A DNA stretch of 64,000 bases from Desulfococcaceae bacterium HSG9 (GTDB lineage Bacteria > Desulfobacterota > Desulfobacteria > Desulfobacterales > JAUCGF01). The stretch lies in contig JAUCGF010000071.1 of assembly GCA_030378005.1 (NCBI GenBank), forward strand, positions 62,001 to 126,000. The letters run 5' to 3'. A program made the position numbers and the translations under genes. Numbering within the stretch: the first letter of the stretch is position 1; each line of letters starts with the position of its first letter. Shown piece by piece: positions 16,593-25,609 of this stretch. A model generated the notes under the pieces. That model was not told the origin of the DNA, did no database searches, and saw nothing but the letters and a program-made list of their open reading frames with translations.

Positions 16593-18218
16593 ATGAAAAA
16601 ATTATTCGGCAACACCGGCGGTCTTAAATCCAATCAGATCAAACGCCTGCAAAACCTTTACCGGCGGCGTATTCCGCCGGAATATCTCATTACCAATGAA
16701 CTTGCTCGCGAAATCACTCGTTTTTCGCATGAAATTCGGCGTCAAATCGGCCTGTTAATCAACCGTCGGGGAAAAATAAAGTTCGTCATTATCGGAAACG
16801 CCCAGGGCATTCATATACCGGATACGCGTGAATATCGCGCTTCCCCCGGACGTTTAAAGGGCATTAAATGTATTCATACTCATCTGTATCATGAGCCGCT
16901 CACCAATGACGACCTCACCGATTTGTCTTTGTTAAGGCTTGATCTGATGGCCGCTATTACAATGAAAGAGGATGGCTATCCGTCTCAATTCCACATCGGG
17001 CACATTTTACCTGGCAGTGTCGATGCAAAACCCTATCTGATTCTGCCGCCAATTTATCCGAATCAGCTTAATATAGGCAGTTTGGAACTGGTTAGCGCGC
17101 TGGAAGCCGAGATGGATAAGGTCAGCTCCGCCTTAACCGCTGACACAGGTAAAGAACGCGCTTTTTTAGTGAGCATCACATCGTCATCCATGAATGCAAC
17201 GCGGGATTCTTTAGATGAATTAAAAGAACTGTCCTTAACGGCCGGCATCGAAGTTGCAGAAACCATTATACAGCGGCGTAAACGTGCGGATGCCCGTTTC
17301 CTGGTCGGCAGTGGCAAACTCAATGAGTTGACTATCAGAGCCATGCAAAAGGCAGTTGACCTGATTGTTTTCGATCAAGAACTCAATCCTGCTCAAATTC
17401 GCTCAATTACAGATCGAATCGATCTCCGCGTGATCGACCGCACCCAATTGATTCTGGATATTTTTGCCCAACGCGCGCAAACCCGTGAAGGCAAGCTACA
17501 GGTTGAACTGGCTCAACTGAAATATCTGCTGCCCCGCCTTGTTACCAAAAACACGGCGATGTCGCGTTTAACCGGCGGCATCGGCAGCCGCGGCCCAGGA
17601 GAAACCAAGCTGGAAATCAACCGCCGCCGAGTGCGTACCCGCATCCGCAATTTAGAAAAAGCGGTTAAGACTGTTAAAAAGCAGCGTAAACAGCAGAAAG
17701 CCAAACGCCATAAACGCGGCTTACCGGTCATTTCGATTATCGGTTACACCAATGCCGGTAAATCCACTCTGCTAAATGCGCTGACCGATAGTCATGTACA
17801 GACCCAAAACCGGCTCTTTGCAACCTTAGACCCATCCAGTCGGCGTTTGCGTTTTCCTGAAGATATCGAAGTGATTATCACAGACACCGTCGGTTTTATC
17901 CGTCATTTGCCCAAAGACCTGATGGTCGCATTTCGTGCGACTTTGGAAGAATTGGAGAGCGCCGATATGCTCCTTCATGTAGTTGATATCAGCAATCCGC
18001 GCTTTGAAAATCAGATCAAAGCCGTTGACAAAATTCTTACTCAACTGAAACTTGATGGCCTGCCTGTCATTTATGTTTTGAATAAACAGGATATTGCAGA
18101 TCAGGCGGTGATTAAGCGCAATTTAAGAATCCTGGACGGAGTCGCCGTTTCCGCACTTGACAAAACGTCCCTGCTTCCGTTGATTGAAAAAATGACAGCC
18201 GCCTTTTGCAATGTCTGA
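16593..18218 (+). CDS. hflX: GTPase HflX with N-terminal extension
   Basis: A 541-residue ribosome-associated GTPase that splits stalled or hibernating ribosomes under stress. An N-terminal extension of ~170 residues precedes the HflX nucleotide-binding domain (ADARFLVGSGKL, FDQELNPAQ), the glycine-rich GIGSRGPGETKLE linker, and the G domain (G1 GYTNAGKST, G3 DTVGF, G4 NKQD). Typical HflX is about 430 residues, so the extension (RNLYRR, KFVIIGNAQGIHIPD, HTHLYHEPLTNDDL) is extra and may add a ribosome or RNA contact. The ATG at 16593 is chosen over a TTG at 16557 that lies inside a hairpin. Confidence 0.93.
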   Translation: MKKLFGNTGGLKSNQIKRLQNLYRRRIPPEYLITNELAREITRFSHEIRRQIGLLINRRGKIKFVIIGNAQGIHIPDTREYRASPGRLKGIKCIHTHLYHEPLTNDDLTDLSLLRLDLMAAITMKEDGYPSQFHIGHILPGSVDAKPYLILPPIYPNQLNIGSLELVSALEAEMDKVSSALTADTGKERAFLVSITSSSMNATRDSLDELKELSLTAGIEVAETIIQRRKRADARFLVGSGKLNELTIRAMQKAVDLIVFDQELNPAQIRSITDRIDLRVIDRTQLILDIFAQRAQTREGKLQVELAQLKYLLPRLVTKNTAMSRLTGGIGSRGPGETKLEINRRRVRTRIRNLEKAVKTVKKQRKQQKAKRHKRGLPVISIIGYTNAGKSTLLNALTDSHVQTQNRLFATLDPSSRRLRFPEDIEVIITDTVGFIRHLPKDLMVAFRATLEELESADMLLHVVDISNPRFENQIKAVDKILTQLKLDGLPVIYVLNKQDIADQAVIKRNLRILDGVAVSALDKTSLLPLIEKMTAAFCNV

Positions 18219-18279
18219 ACCGGCAATATCAGGAAGGCAAGCAAATTATGCCGCACATGACTGAGACCTGAGACTAGCA

Positions 18280-18981
18280 ATGTTTTTATCCTGTGAAAAT
18301 CTGACATTAAAATACTCTCACAATGGCCTTCCAGTGTTGGATAATCTGTGTTTTGAAATCACCACACCGGGTTTGCATGCGTTGTTTGGTCATTCAGGTG
18401 CCGGCAAAACATCGCTGGCGCGACTGCTCACAGGCGAACTTCCTGTTTCAGATAAATTTTCCAGCGGTGCGATTAAAATCCGCAACATGAAAACCTTGCT
18501 CTATTCTTACAATACGGAAAGACTTCCGGGATGGTCAGCAATTTCCCATCATTTAGATAAAATCACACCGGCTTCGCGTAAAACTCAAAAGGATGATCTT
18601 ATCACTTTATTTGGCCTTGAACCTTATATGGACCAGCCATTTAACCGTCTTTCGCTGGGGCAAAAAAATCGCATCAATTTGGTTCGTTACCTGGTTCAGG
18701 ACTTTGATCTTCTGGTGATGGATGAAAGTCTGGCCAATGTGGATGAACGCATGCGTGAAAAAATCATACTCAATATAAAAACGCTTTACCCTGACCGTCT
18801 TTTGCTATATATCTCCCATAATTTAATCGAAGTTGCCAAATTTTGCGATCAGATCATCGTACTGCGTGCTGTAACCAGACAGCCGCAATGTATCGTAGTC
18901 CAAGGGCAGAATCATCGTGGTTATCAGCCCACTGCGCAACTGCCGGAGCGCACTATGTTGGAGCTTATGAATGCTGCTTAG
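18280..18981 (+). CDS. ABC transporter ATPase, nitrate/sulfonate/NMT1 type
   Basis: A 233-residue ATPase with Walker A GHSGAGKTS, signature LSLGQKNR, Walker B LLVMDESLANVD and an H-loop SHN. It energises the permease encoded next, overlapping it by 11 bases. The D-loop region reads DESLANVD in place of the usual DEPxxxLD, an unusual variant. Substrate class follows from the NMT1-like binding protein in the same operon. Confidence 0.88.
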   Translation: MFLSCENLTLKYSHNGLPVLDNLCFEITTPGLHALFGHSGAGKTSLARLLTGELPVSDKFSSGAIKIRNMKTLLYSYNTERLPGWSAISHHLDKITPASRKTQKDDLITLFGLEPYMDQPFNRLSLGQKNRINLVRYLVQDFDLLVMDESLANVDERMREKIILNIKTLYPDRLLLYISHNLIEVAKFCDQIIVLRAVTRQPQCIVVQGQNHRGYQPTAQLPERTMLELMNAA

Positions 18982-19717
18982 GCGAATTTATCAGTTTCTG
19001 ATTATCTATTGCGCCGGAATCCTATTGCTGTTTTTACTGAAATATGGTTTACAGCTTTCTGATTATGTCATTCCGTCTCCGATAGAACTCTGGCAGACCG
19101 GGTGCGCGGAATTTGTACGCTATTTTAAAGACGTTGCCGACACACTGAGAGTTGCTGTTATAGGTCAGATCATATCCGTCATATTCGCTTTCATAGTGGG
19201 TATTGCAGGACGCAAAGCCACTTGGGTCGGTTCGATTGTAAAAGTGGCCGCGTATAATGTGCAAGCCTATCCCATTGTTGCCCTGGCGCCGATTATTTTT
19301 ATTTTGCTGGGTGATGGCTTTATAGCGCGTCTGCTGATAGCGTCCATGATTTGTTATTTTCCGATATTGCTTTCGGTCATTGGCATTATGTCAGAACCGG
19401 TTGTCGATATTGAACATTTCTATCGCTGCACCGGGCGACTGCGCTGGCAATTGGAAGTTAAAATCCGTGCATTCGAAAATCTGAACAAACTGACAACCGT
19501 GATTTCAGGAAGTGCGACATTAGCTATGGCCGGAACAATTGTAGCCGAATTTATCGCCGCCAATGCGGGTATCGGCTATAGTATTCGCATCGCCCTTTAT
19601 CAAAGTGATTTGGCGCGTATTTTAAGCGCTCTTTTTGTCATTGGCATCACCCTGTCGGTGTATCAGGGACTTTTGGAATGGGCCGGGGCGCTTATTAAAA
19701 AAGGCTGGGAAACATAA
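18971..19717 (+). CDS. ABC transporter permease, SsuC/TauC type
   Basis: A 248-residue inner-membrane permease with five or six helices and the characteristic coupling loop near LTTVISGSATLAMAGTIVAEF, with GIGYSIRIAL following as in sulfonate and thiamine-precursor permeases. The start overlaps the ATPase gene, indicating translational coupling. Confidence 0.88.
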   Translation: MLLRRIYQFLIIYCAGILLLFLLKYGLQLSDYVIPSPIELWQTGCAEFVRYFKDVADTLRVAVIGQIISVIFAFIVGIAGRKATWVGSIVKVAAYNVQAYPIVALAPIIFILLGDGFIARLLIASMICYFPILLSVIGIMSEPVVDIEHFYRCTGRLRWQLEVKIRAFENLNKLTTVISGSATLAMAGTIVAEFIAANAGIGYSIRIALYQSDLARILSALFVIGITLSVYQGLLEWAGALIKKGWET

Positions 19718-19745
19718 CTAAAGAAGTCTTATGAAAGGAGTTTTT

Positions 19746-20747
19746 ATGAAATGTTTTAAAAAACCCACTTGCCGGAAGACCGTCATGTCAGGCATTATCC
19801 TGACATGGTTGTTCAGCATTGTTGTCGCAGATGCGGTAAATGCCGGCGAAAAACTGAATTATCGGCTCAAATGGCTTTTCAACGCCAGTGTGGTAGGTGA
19901 TTTGTATGCTGACGTTCACCACATTTTTACAGATCACGGTCTTGATGTGCAGGTTAAAGCCGGCGGACCGGAACGGGATGCGATCAGAGAGTTGGAACTG
20001 GGGCATGCCCAATTCGGCGTCGCTTCCGCCGATCAGGTGATTCGGGCGATGTCCAAAGGCGCGCCTGTGATAGTGATTGCTCAATTGTTTCAAATCAATG
20101 CGCTTCAGTGGATTTACCGGGACGATCAGCCGCCGATTAAACGCCTTAGCGACCTGAAAGGTAGAACCATTGGCATCACCTACGGCGGTAATGATGAAAC
20201 GATTATGCGTACACTGTTGGCCAAAGGCGGTATCAATCAGAAGGAAATCACCCTTTTCAGTGTTCGGTATGATTACACCCCTTTTTTCCAACGTAAGGCG
20301 GATATTTGGCCAGTTTACCGCAACACTCAAGGCGTGTTTTTAAGTGCTAAATTGGCCAAAGAGGATGAAACATTGCGCTTTTTAGACCCTCATGATTTCG
20401 GTGTTCGCTTTGTCGCCAATTCGGTTGTGACATCTGAGCAGATGATAGCCAAACACCCGCAAACGGTGATCAAATTCAAACAGGCACTTCTTCAAGGGTG
20501 GCGCGAAGCCTTGAACCCGGCAAACCAAAAAAAAACGCTTAACACGCTGAAACAGTTTGATAAAGATACTTCTGAGACGATATTAACCCAACAACTTGCT
20601 ATCACGCGCACACTTATTCAGCCGTCACCGGATATTAAAATCGGTACAATTGACACGGCGGCCTGGAAAGAGACGGAACAAATCATGCAGGCGCAGGGAC
20701 TGATAAAAAAACCGGTCAATGTCGAAAAAGCACTTAGAAATTTGTAA
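19746..20747 (+). CDS. NMT1/THI5-like ABC substrate-binding protein
   Basis: A 333-residue secreted binding protein. A signal peptide of ~33 residues ends near ADAVNAG, then YRLKWLFNASVVGDLYADV, GGPERDAIRELELGHAQFGVASAD and DLKGRTIGITYGG, the pattern of NMT1/THI5 proteins that bind pyrimidine thiamine precursors, sulfonates or similar. The start at 19746 has AAAGGAG 5 bases upstream; an ATG at 19731 would place that site inside the coding sequence. It completes an ATPase-permease-binding protein operon. The exact substrate cannot be read. Confidence 0.88.
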   Translation: MKCFKKPTCRKTVMSGIILTWLFSIVVADAVNAGEKLNYRLKWLFNASVVGDLYADVHHIFTDHGLDVQVKAGGPERDAIRELELGHAQFGVASADQVIRAMSKGAPVIVIAQLFQINALQWIYRDDQPPIKRLSDLKGRTIGITYGGNDETIMRTLLAKGGINQKEITLFSVRYDYTPFFQRKADIWPVYRNTQGVFLSAKLAKEDETLRFLDPHDFGVRFVANSVVTSEQMIAKHPQTVIKFKQALLQGWREALNPANQKKTLNTLKQFDKDTSETILTQQLAITRTLIQPSPDIKIGTIDTAAWKETEQIMQAQGLIKKPVNVEKALRNL

Positions 20748-20756
20748 GGGGTTTGC

Positions 20757-20818
20757 AAAAAATAAACCACCTGAAATGTAGGGTGCGTTAGCGGAGCGTA
20801 ACGCACCGTGTTAATATT
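20757..20818. repeat. Inverted repeat, left copy (contains REP-like palindrome)
   Basis: A ~60-bp block including the palindrome GGTGCGTTAGCGGAGCGTAA at its centre. It recurs in reverse orientation at 22999-23068 with about three mismatches and an 8-bp internal duplication (AAATGTAG) in the other copy. The pair brackets the next two genes. Confidence 0.75.
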
Positions 20819-20925
20819 AAAAAATCTGACAATGATTGCTACATCATCGTAAATCATCCGTGAAATGTGAATTCATACATCACGCATCACGCCTCACGTT
20901 TCAAAAACAGGGATTATTCAATTAA

Positions 20926-21666
20926 ATGTCAGCAAAATCTGAAAATAGCATCACTCAAGAGATCACCTTCATTTCCGATGGTTTTCGTTTACACGGAACT
21001 CTGTCTAAACCTGACATCCGGCGGCCGCCTGTTGTAATCGGTTCACACGGGTTGCTCAGTGACGGTGATTCTCCTAAGCAGATCCGCTTGGCGCAAGTGT
21101 GCAGTCAACGCAACATCGCTTTTTTCCGGTTTGATCATCGTGGCTGCGGACAAAGCCAGGGGGCATTTCAGGACGTTACCACCCTTAACGCCCGCTGCAA
21201 TGATTTAATGGCGGCTATCAAAATAATGCAAAGCCGCGATGATATTGGCGATCAAATCGGTTTGTTTGGCAGCAGTTTAGGAGGCGCTGCCGCTCTGTCT
21301 GCAACAGCACGCCATACAATAGCCGCACTGGTAATTACAGCAGCACCTGTGCAGAGTCGCGGGATTGAAAATGTATCCCAATTTCCTGATGAATTCAGTG
21401 CTTTGCCATTTTCGTTTTATCAAAAAAATCTGCAATTCGATATTTCCGATTCGCTTTCTTCGGCCCATACAACTCTTATTTTTCATGGCGACAATGACAC
21501 CATCGTTCCTATCGCCAATGCTCATAAAATCCTGGCAAAAGCGGGGAATCCTAAAAAATTAATCATCCAAAAAAATGGTGACCATCGCATGAGCAATCCG
21601 GACGACCAGAAAAATTTTATCCGGCAAGCGGTATTATGGTTTGATTCCCATCTAAATCCCGATTGA
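20926..21666 (+). CDS. Alpha/beta hydrolase
   Basis: A 246-residue serine hydrolase of the alpha/beta fold. The oxyanion HG motif is in SHGLLSDGDS, the nucleophile elbow is GSSLGG (Ser about residue 109), the acid is probably in FHGDNDTIVP and the catalytic His in NGDHRMSNPDD. No signal peptide is present. It resembles dienelactone-hydrolase/DUF1100-like esterases; the substrate is unknown. It sits with the solute-binding protein inside a segment bounded by inverted repeats. Confidence 0.85.
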   Translation: MSAKSENSITQEITFISDGFRLHGTLSKPDIRRPPVVIGSHGLLSDGDSPKQIRLAQVCSQRNIAFFRFDHRGCGQSQGAFQDVTTLNARCNDLMAAIKIMQSRDDIGDQIGLFGSSLGGAAALSATARHTIAALVITAAPVQSRGIENVSQFPDEFSALPFSFYQKNLQFDISDSLSSAHTTLIFHGDNDTIVPIANAHKILAKAGNPKKLIIQKNGDHRMSNPDDQKNFIRQAVLWFDSHLNPD

Positions 21667-21796
21667 TTGATCGTTTCTTATGTATAGACAATTGATCTTG
21701 GGTTCTGGTTTGGGTAATTTTTCTTGTTTAGGACTTGGTTTTTTATAATAACGAAATGTAAGCTTCAACTTGCGTTCCAACAGAGGGGGATGTTCA

Positions 21797-22984
21797 ATGA
21801 AACTGATACAATCTTTTTTTATTCTTTTAGCAACAATTCTCATAGTCCATGGAACAGCGAGTTCTGTTTCCGCAGAAATCATTTTAGGACAATCGTGTGC
21901 GCTATCAGGGCCGACATCATTTTTAGGCACCCAAATGAACAAGGGCGCTCAGGCCTATTTTGATAATTATGCAGAAGACATTATGTTAAAAGTCGCAGAT
22001 GACCAATATGAACCGGACAGGTGTATTAAAAACACGCAAACGTTCATTCAGGAAAAAGTGACAGCGCTGTTCGGTTATGTTGGCACGCCCACGTCAAAAG
22101 TCGCTGTGCCATTGGCAACCCAAAATAAAATGATCTATTTTGGCGCTTTCACAGGTGCGGGTTTTTTAAGCGACCATAAGACCAATCCATATACGTTCAG
22201 CCTTCGTGCCAGTTATGATGCCGAAATCGAAAATATGGTCAGACGGTTAAAAGAAGATTTGAATATTACCAAAATCGGGTTGTTTGTTCAAAGAGATGCT
22301 TTCGGACTCGCCGGTGTGCAAGGTGCTGTCAAAGCGGTCAATAAAATTACCGGTGTTTCTATAATACCGCCTGTTCCGGATATTCCCGCTGATGATGCGC
22401 CGGCCAAAACGTGGAAAGCGTTTTGGCGAATGGTGCCCAATTATAAACGCAACACCATTGCGGTAGGGCGCGATGCCCGCAAGTTATCCGGGAATCGTGT
22501 TGAGGCTGTTATTCTGGTGGGTGCTTATCGACCGTGTGCCACGGCGATCAATCTGTGGCATAAACTTAATTTTGATGCGGTGTTTATCAATATCTCTTTT
22601 GTCGGCAGTCTTGGCCTGGCTGAACACTGCAAGAGCGTTAAAAACGTGTATATAAGCCAGGTTACGCCCAGTCCGTGGGATACGACAATTCCCGTTGTGA
22701 AAGAATATCAGACGGCGCTTGGCGGTAATTACGGCTTCGTCAGTCTGGAAGGCTATATTGCGGCAAAAGTTTTCCATAAAGCCTTAAACAATGCCGGTAC
22801 CCCTCTTAATGCGAATACGCTTAAAGCGAGCCTTGAAGCGATGTCCGCATATAATGCCGGTGGATTGACAATTTCTTATAGTACGTCAGACCACCGGGGA
22901 TTGGCCTCCACTTATTTAACCAAACTTGAAAAACAGGGTGAGGGTTATAAGTTCATTTATGTTGACCGGCTTACCCAAGAGTAA
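21797..22984 (+). CDS. Orphan type-1 periplasmic solute-binding protein
   Basis: A 395-residue secreted protein of the branched-chain amino acid/amide binding family: signal peptide ending near SSVSA, then IILGQSCALSGPTSFLG, MNKGAQAYFDNY and FGYVGTPTSKVAVPLA. The start at 21797 follows GAGGGGG. No LIV-type permease or ATPase is nearby, so it either serves a distant transporter or acts as a sensor. Its fold is the same as the N-terminal domain of the two fused channels in this window. Confidence 0.88.
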   Translation: MKLIQSFFILLATILIVHGTASSVSAEIILGQSCALSGPTSFLGTQMNKGAQAYFDNYAEDIMLKVADDQYEPDRCIKNTQTFIQEKVTALFGYVGTPTSKVAVPLATQNKMIYFGAFTGAGFLSDHKTNPYTFSLRASYDAEIENMVRRLKEDLNITKIGLFVQRDAFGLAGVQGAVKAVNKITGVSIIPPVPDIPADDAPAKTWKAFWRMVPNYKRNTIAVGRDARKLSGNRVEAVILVGAYRPCATAINLWHKLNFDAVFINISFVGSLGLAEHCKSVKNVYISQVTPSPWDTTIPVVKEYQTALGGNYGFVSLEGYIAAKVFHKALNNAGTPLNANTLKASLEAMSAYNAGGLTISYSTSDHRGLASTYLTKLEKQGEGYKFIYVDRLTQE

Positions 22985-22998
22985 GGGATTTTCCCATC

Positions 22999-23068
22999 AA
23001 TATTAACATGGTGCGTTACGCTCCGCTAACGCACCCTACATTTCTACATTTCAGGTAGTTTGTTTTTT
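22999..23068. repeat. Inverted repeat, right copy (contains REP-like palindrome)
   Basis: Reverse-complement partner of 20757-20818. The palindrome core GCGTTACGCTCCGCTAACGC is followed by a duplicated CTACATTT before TCAGGTAG. Confidence 0.75.
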
Positions 23069-23188
23069 GGGAAATCAGCACCGTTTTCACGCTTTTGCAG
23101 CCGATTTAAAACTTTTCAAACAGGCTCTTAACTTAATCGTAACCGTTCCCCTCCGGTTCCCATGCTTTGCGTGGAAACTACCCAAAAT

Positions 23189-23221
23189 GTAGGGTGTGTT
23201 AGGCGTTAGCCGTAACGCACC
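23189..23221. repeat. REP-like palindrome
   Basis: TGTAGGGTGTGTTAGG and CCGTAACGCACC form the same family hairpin as 7018, 20777 and 23007. It lies in the 249-bp gap between convergent genes, which otherwise holds nothing recognised. Confidence 0.65.
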
Positions 23222-23233
23222 AAAATTTTGGGC

Positions 23234-23692
23234 TTAGAATTCTTCGTCTTCACGTTGAATAGCCGCATAAAGTTGATCAAGATCGGACGTATTGAGAAGA
23301 ATTTCTTTAAAAGGACCATTTTTAAGCATCCGACTGATCTGGGCGAGCAGTTTTAAATTCAAACCGGTCGAATTTTCCGGCGTTAGCAGAAGGAAGAATA
23401 TGTGGGTCGGCAATCCGTCCATAGATTCAAAATCTGCGCCCTGGCGACTCAGGCCCAAACAGATCACCGGATTCTGCAGTCCTTTAATTTTTCCATGAGG
23501 GATGCCGATACCGCCTCCAAGTCCGGTACTTCCGATTCGTTCCCGGTCCATGAGTACGTTAAAAATTTCATCTGCGGATAAACTGGCGGCAGGAGCCGAC
23601 ACGATAGCCAATTCCTGAAGAATGCCCTGTTTTTCAGATGCTTGCAGGTTACTTAAAATCATATCTTTTTTCAGAATATCTGTAATTTTCAT
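23234..23692 (-). CDS. PTS IIA / PtsN-like (EIIA-Ntr) protein
   Basis: A 152-residue EIIA domain of the fructose/Ntr class. The phosphorylatable histidine is in GIGIPHGK near residue 67, preceded by RERIGSTGLGGG. PtsN proteins regulate nitrogen, potassium and envelope responses, and do not themselves import sugar. No HPr or EI gene is in the window. Its ATG follows a CTTATGAG-type weak site. Alternatively it could belong to a sugar PTS encoded elsewhere. Confidence 0.88.
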   Translation of the reverse strand: MKITDILKKDMILSNLQASEKQGILQELAIVSAPAASLSADEIFNVLMDRERIGSTGLGGGIGIPHGKIKGLQNPVICLGLSRQGADFESMDGLPTHIFFLLLTPENSTGLNLKLLAQISRMLKNGPFKEILLNTSDLDQLYAAIQREDEEF

Positions 23693-23836
23693 ATTTTTCT
23701 CATAAGGAAGTTATTAGGTTACAATTTTTTAAAAGGGACTCTCTTGATGATGACGTTTCCAACAAATAGACATCTGATACCATTTTTTCAGAAATAATCC
23801 AAATGAAAAATCAAACATTCTTCATTTTTGGACACC

Positions 23837-24826
23837 TTACGGAATAAGATTATAGGGCGTAATTTGAACCGTGAGCGTTATCATGCGGTGTCCCTGATTA
23901 AAATTATAATCGGGGTCGCTTTTATCTGTACGTGCGGTAATTATGATGCGGATTTGCCGGATTTGTGATGAAAGATATGTAACAGCGGCATTTAATATCG
24001 TACCGCCATACTTCTCCCAATTGTCCTTACCTATTGATTTCTTCAAATCCGCTGCCAACAGTCCGCTGCTCTTATACTCCCGATCTCGTATTTCTTCCAA
24101 TGCCTGAATAACACTTTCAGGCAAGCCTTTTTCTTTTAAGTCTGCTATCGCCGCTTCAGTCAATTTAATTAAAATGCGACTATGCTGTTTAATCAAACAA
24201 CCATACTTTTCTGTATCCTCTTTCCCAATGGTTTCTTCCAAAGCTTTAGTGAACGAATCCTCGCTTGAATATTCATGATTGTCAATTTTCTTTAAATCCT
24301 TACTGATTGTTGCGGGAAGGCAACCTTCCTCTAACTCTGAAAAAGCGTATCGGCTTAATATGAAAGGCGCTTTTATGGTCATCACTTTTCCGTTTTGATC
24401 AAAGTATTCCACTTTAAATTGCTGAATGTTTTGAAAAAACGGCTTGGCTCCGTCACCTGTATCCCGGTTAACATAATATTCTGAGGCATTAAATGTGTAG
24501 ATAATTTTTTCATTATTTCCGCTTAACTCGCTATCGCCATCAAAATCCGCCCGTATCTCCAATTGCGCACCATTATCACTGTACGGCATACAACCGATGC
24601 CCGCGCATGAAGGATCATAAGTGGCCGTCTTTAGTTCACGGCTGATCAGTTCCAAGGCATTGCGGGCGCTTTGAACCATTACGGTGATTTGCCCTTGCAC
24701 ATCGTAAATTTTATGCTGAAGCAGGAAAGTTGCGGATAAGGCGGTCAGGATAACCAGAGCGATTGATAGTGAGATAAGCATCTCTAAGAGTGTAAAACCG
24801 CTTTGATTTAAATTTAATGATTTCAT
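23837..24826 (-). CDS. PilW-like minor pseudopilin
   Basis: A 329-residue prepilin. The class III signal QSGFTLLEMLISLS (cleavage after Gly10, Glu at +5) leads into a hydrophobic helix and VQSARNALELISRELKTATYDP, as in PilW/PulJ-type proteins. The C-terminal region (SSQIRQIRIIITARTDKSDPDYNF) matches the usual PilW ending. Compared with most PilW proteins it carries an inserted, charged helical block at ~175-275 that itself contains two similar KxxIGKExxEKYG-type segments. It is 15 bases downstream of the PilV-like gene in one operon and would prime type IV pilus or type II secretion pseudopilus assembly. Confidence 0.85.
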   Translation of the reverse strand: MKSLNLNQSGFTLLEMLISLSIALVILTALSATFLLQHKIYDVQGQITVMVQSARNALELISRELKTATYDPSCAGIGCMPYSDNGAQLEIRADFDGDSELSGNNEKIIYTFNASEYYVNRDTGDGAKPFFQNIQQFKVEYFDQNGKVMTIKAPFILSRYAFSELEEGCLPATISKDLKKIDNHEYSSEDSFTKALEETIGKEDTEKYGCLIKQHSRILIKLTEAAIADLKEKGLPESVIQALEEIRDREYKSSGLLAADLKKSIGKDNWEKYGGTILNAAVTYLSSQIRQIRIIITARTDKSDPDYNFNQGHRMITLTVQITPYNLIP

Positions 24827-24841
24827 TGTAATTCAAGGATT

Positions 24842-25225
24842 TTACTTGGTTAACATTGTGCTGATGACCATTGACTTGGGGCGTTTCCGTACTCTCCAAT
24901 TGACTTTAATGGTAACTGTCTTTAAACCTTCAACCGGCGTATCCACATAAATTGCAGTAATCCGCTGAAAGTCAGGAAAATTATTAATCTCATTGAAATC
25001 ATCGGTATTCGTTGTATCCACAGCGGCGATGCCTTTATATCCTGACCGGCGAATATCTTCCATCTTGCTTTCAGCGACAATTGCCGCCTTTGTAACCATA
25101 TTGCTGGCCTGATTGCCGAATATAATGGCAACGGTCAGTTTTGCCATTCCTAAAAGGCCGATGGTCAAAAGGAGCAAGGCAATCATCATATCCACCAGAG
25201 TGAAACCATTATGGCAGTTTTTCAT
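24842..25225 (-). CDS. PilV-like minor pseudopilin
   Basis: A 127-residue prepilin with the cleavage motif HNGFTLVDMMIALLLLTIGLLGMAKL, here shortened in discussion to GFTLVD: the mature +5 residue is Asp where Glu is nearly universal. It continues with AKAAIVAESKME-like helix content (TKAAIVAESKMEDIRRSGY), typical of PilV. The start at 25225 is chosen because GAGAGG sits 5 bases upstream; GTG at 25231 and ATG at 25228 are in frame. It is followed closely by the PilW-like gene. Confidence 0.82.
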   Translation of the reverse strand: MKNCHNGFTLVDMMIALLLLTIGLLGMAKLTVAIIFGNQASNMVTKAAIVAESKMEDIRRSGYKGIAAVDTTNTDDFNEINNFPDFQRITAIYVDTPVEGLKTVTIKVNWRVRKRPKSMVISTMLTK

Positions 25226-25405
25226 CATCACCTCTCAATGACTCTCTTAGGATCGGCGACGAAATAACTTCCTTATTCCGAAGTGCAAACTTCAGTTTGC
25301 GCTCCTTTTTTGAAATTGGGGATGTTATTTTGTCCCTGTTCCTAATGTTTAAAAATCTAAAATAAGGTTTGACAGTTACCGATAATCCAACAAAGTAGTA
25401 CTATC

Positions 25406-25557
25406 AGTAGATGGAAAATGTCTGAAAATACGGCATGGAGCGCAAAAATTAAGCGCAGCGGTTTTTTGCCGGGTCATGAATCCGTATGCCTCCGGGTGGA
25501 GTCGGATGCTGAAAATCGCTGCGCTTAATTTTTGCGCTCCTGAACTTTCCATCTACT
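25406..25557. repeat. Long interrupted inverted repeat
   Basis: Perfect 24-bp arms at 25437-25460 and 25517-25540 (core GCAAAAATTAAGCGCAGCG) lie inside outer 12-bp arms AGTAGATGGAAA (25406-25417) and TTTCCATCTACT (25546-25557). A degenerate half copy lies at 11438-11495. No gene is present in this 380-bp intergenic region. It looks like a non-autonomous repeat element. Confidence 0.7.
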
Positions 25558-25609
25558 GACTATAATTCATAATTTTTTTAACCCAATTCTATCAGCAAAA
25601 TATTGCCTT

